NCBI RefSeq assembly: GCF_900142015.1
Contig: NZ_FQZN01000005.1
Location: forward strand, 62,001 to 126,000
Reading direction: 5' to 3'
DNA: 64,000 nucleotides
From: Bacteroides stercorirosoris
Lineage (GTDB): Bacteria > Bacteroidota > Bacteroidia > Bacteroidales > Bacteroidaceae
Shown: positions 62,559 through 64,000 of the stretch, piece after piece
Position numbering within the stretch: the first letter of the stretch is position 1
How the letters are laid out: each line of letters starts with the position of its first letter
The notes under the pieces: model-generated
What the model was told of the DNA's origin: nothing
The model's database searches: none
The model's input: only the letters and a program-made list of their open reading frames with translations
Position numbers and translations under genes: made by a program

Positions 62559-62566
62559 TATCTTTG
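62559..62566 (+). promoter_or_regulatory. -7 box of the hybrid sensor gene
   Basis: TATCTTTG fits TAnnTTTG, 29 bp before ATG 62596. The -33 position is weak. Confidence 0.5.
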
Positions 62567-62595
62567 CAATAACCAATTAGTCCGATATATAGAAT

Positions 62596-64000
62596 ATGAA
62601 AAACAGACACTACCTTTTCGGAATTTCATTACTGACCTGCATCTTATGCTGCCTTTCACATCAGGCCCGCGCATACAGCTTACGACAATTCTCCAATAAG
62701 GATGGACTGTCCAACAGCGCCATCCTGTCTCTTTATCAAGATCACCAAGGCATCATCTGGATTGGTTCGTGTGACGGTCTGAACGTCTTCGACGGCAAAA
62801 GCCTGCATGTATACAGCCCTGTCAACTCTTCTAAAACATTGCTGTCCGGCAACCTGATCAACAGCATCATGGAAACCGAAAGAGACGTATTGTGGATCCA
62901 GACCAACTACGGACTCGACCGGCTGGACACCAAGCAGCAGACCTGCCGGAGTTTCGCCGAGTTCAAGGACAAAAACTACATGGCTAAAAGTGACGATAAT
63001 GACCTGTTCATCGTAAAAGATGACGGATATCTCTACTACTTTCAGCGGGAAAAACAAGCTTTTCAGAAGTTGGACGTTCCCCAGATCTCATTCGGGCATG
63101 TGCTGTCCGTCACCGTCGATGCGAATAATATATTGTGGGTTTTCACCTCCGATAATGACACCCGCAGCTATCAGATAAACAAGACGGCAGAAAGCGTAAC
63201 CTTAACCTCCAACAACCTCTTCAAGCACCAGGAGAAACTGTTATGGGCCTTCTCGGAAGAACGTTTAGTGTATTTCATTGATGAAACCTACTCACTCTAC
63301 GAATATGATTTCAACAACCAGCAGCAATACTTCATCGCAGATCTCAAAGCGGAAATCGAAGCGCGCGGTGAAGTCTCTTCCATCATCAAACAGCAGAACG
63401 ATTACTACATCGGCTTCAAAAGCAGCGGTTTAATCGTACTCAAATACATGTCCGACCAAAAAATCAAATACCAGATACAGCCCACTGAGATTCATTCCGG
63501 CATCTTCTGCCTGATGCAAGACAAATTCCAGGACATTGTCTGGATAGGAACGGACGGGCAAGGAGTATATATGTATTTCAACGATGCTTTTTCCATCACC
63601 AATACCTTGCTGGATACCCCGGTATATCAGATAAACAATCCTGTACGCGCCCTGTACTATGACCAGGAGCAGACACTATGGATAGGAACCAAAGGGGGAG
63701 GAATACTGCGTATCCGGAATTATTCTCCCGAAAGCAGTGCACCGGAATCTTTCGACCGTATTTCCGTCAGCAACAGTACACTGACTGATAACTCTGTCTA
63801 CTGCTTTGCTCCCGGTTCCACTGACAAACTATGGATAGGTACGGAAAATGGACTCAACTACTATTCCTATAAAAGTAAACAGGTAAGAGAGTTCCCGGTG
63901 ACAGCCAACGGAGAAAAGCTGAAATATGTACATTCCATTAACGAACTGAATGATTCTACCCTATGGGTGGCTACTGTAGGTGAAGGTATTGTGAAGATTG
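62596..64000 (+). CDS. Hybrid two-component system sensor, N-terminal part (runs off the window)
   Basis: The frame from ATG 62596 is open to the window end: 468 codons of a protein that in this family is about 1300-1400 residues. A signal peptide (CLSHQARA) leads into the periplasmic sensor made of Reg_prop beta-propeller repeats (NKDGLSNSAILSLYQDHQGIIWIGSCDGLNVFDG; IVWIGTDGQGVYMY; TLWIGTKGGGILRI; KLWIGTENGLNYYS). The missing part should hold the Y_Y_Y domain, kinase, receiver and AraC-type domains; none is visible here. Such sensors bind an oligosaccharide and activate a utilisation locus; the adjacent GH38 makes a mannan-derived signal plausible. Confidence 0.9.
   Translation, partial: MKNRHYLFGISLLTCILCCLSHQARAYSLRQFSNKDGLSNSAILSLYQDHQGIIWIGSCDGLNVFDGKSLHVYSPVNSSKTLLSGNLINSIMETERDVLWIQTNYGLDRLDTKQQTCRSFAEFKDKNYMAKSDDNDLFIVKDDGYLYYFQREKQAFQKLDVPQISFGHVLSVTVDANNILWVFTSDNDTRSYQINKTAESVTLTSNNLFKHQEKLLWAFSEERLVYFIDETYSLYEYDFNNQQQYFIADLKAEIEARGEVSSIIKQQNDYYIGFKSSGLIVLKYMSDQKIKYQIQPTEIHSGIFCLMQDKFQDIVWIGTDGQGVYMYFNDAFSITNTLLDTPVYQINNPVRALYYDQEQTLWIGTKGGGILRIRNYSPESSAPESFDRISVSNSTLTDNSVYCFAPGSTDKLWIGTENGLNYYSYKSKQVREFPVTANGEKLKYVHSINELNDSTLWVATVGEGIVKI

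Overview
The window is from a Bacteroides-type gut Bacteroidota chromosome. It has four SusC/SusD-style nutrient-uptake proteins' worth of polysaccharide utilisation loci (three complete SusC/SusD pairs), many lipoprotein and periplasmic glycoside hydrolases, a hybrid two-component sensor, and -7 boxes of the Bacteroidota form TAnnTTTG. I could not fix the species from sequence alone.

Region 1 (1-11049, + strand) is the end of a GRP-family sugar permease followed by an eight-gene operon: SusC, SusD, a BACON/FISUMP-type lipoprotein, and a symmetric block of beta-propeller lipoprotein, nucleoside hydrolase-like protein, nucleoside hydrolase, beta-propeller lipoprotein. It resembles the ribose/nucleoside scavenging (rus-type) loci of Bacteroides. 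A 1.1-kb gene-free stretch follows (11050-12181), with a degenerate 22-bp-period array, a 33-bp-period array and two strong hairpins.

Region 2 (12182-27108, + strand) is a tight eight-gene operon: GH76, GH125, GH105, GH97, GH67, an unclassified toroid-type protein, then SusC and SusD last. The enzymes point to a mannose-rich glycan carrying uronic acids. GH105 needs lyase products, so the unclassified protein (20162-22090) is a candidate polysaccharide lyase.

Region 3 (27286-31738) is an accessory boundary: a VirE-type protein and a divergent HU-like DNA-binding protein with 22-bp repeats in its leader, remnants of an AAA-ATPase/DUF1703 gene and of an esterase, and a LacI-family regulator.

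Region 4 (31958-58667, + strand) is a second large locus in two operons, each headed by the same perfect 20-bp palindrome followed, after exactly 47 bp, by a TAnnTTTG box. One copy also abuts the lacI promoter, so one regulator very likely governs both operons. Operon A: SusC, SusD with an inserted beta domain, a surface lipoprotein, an unclassified toroid-type enzyme, a CE6-like esterase, GH29, a two-domain esterase, a frameshifted GH127-like gene, GH3, an esterase and an SGNH plus alpha/beta-hydrolase fusion. Operon B: a lectin-like protein, a beta-helix pectate-lyase-superfamily protein, an FAD-dependent oxidoreductase and a sodium:solute symporter. Target: probably a heavily acylated, fucose- and arabinose-bearing glycan. 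Its arginine codon use (many AGA/AGG) differs from the CGT/CGC use of regions 1 and 2, suggesting separate ancestry.

Region 5 (58766-64000) is a GH38 alpha-mannosidase on the - strand, divergent from the start of a hybrid two-component sensor that runs off the window. GH38 fits the mannan theme of region 2, so region 4 may have been inserted into an older mannan locus.
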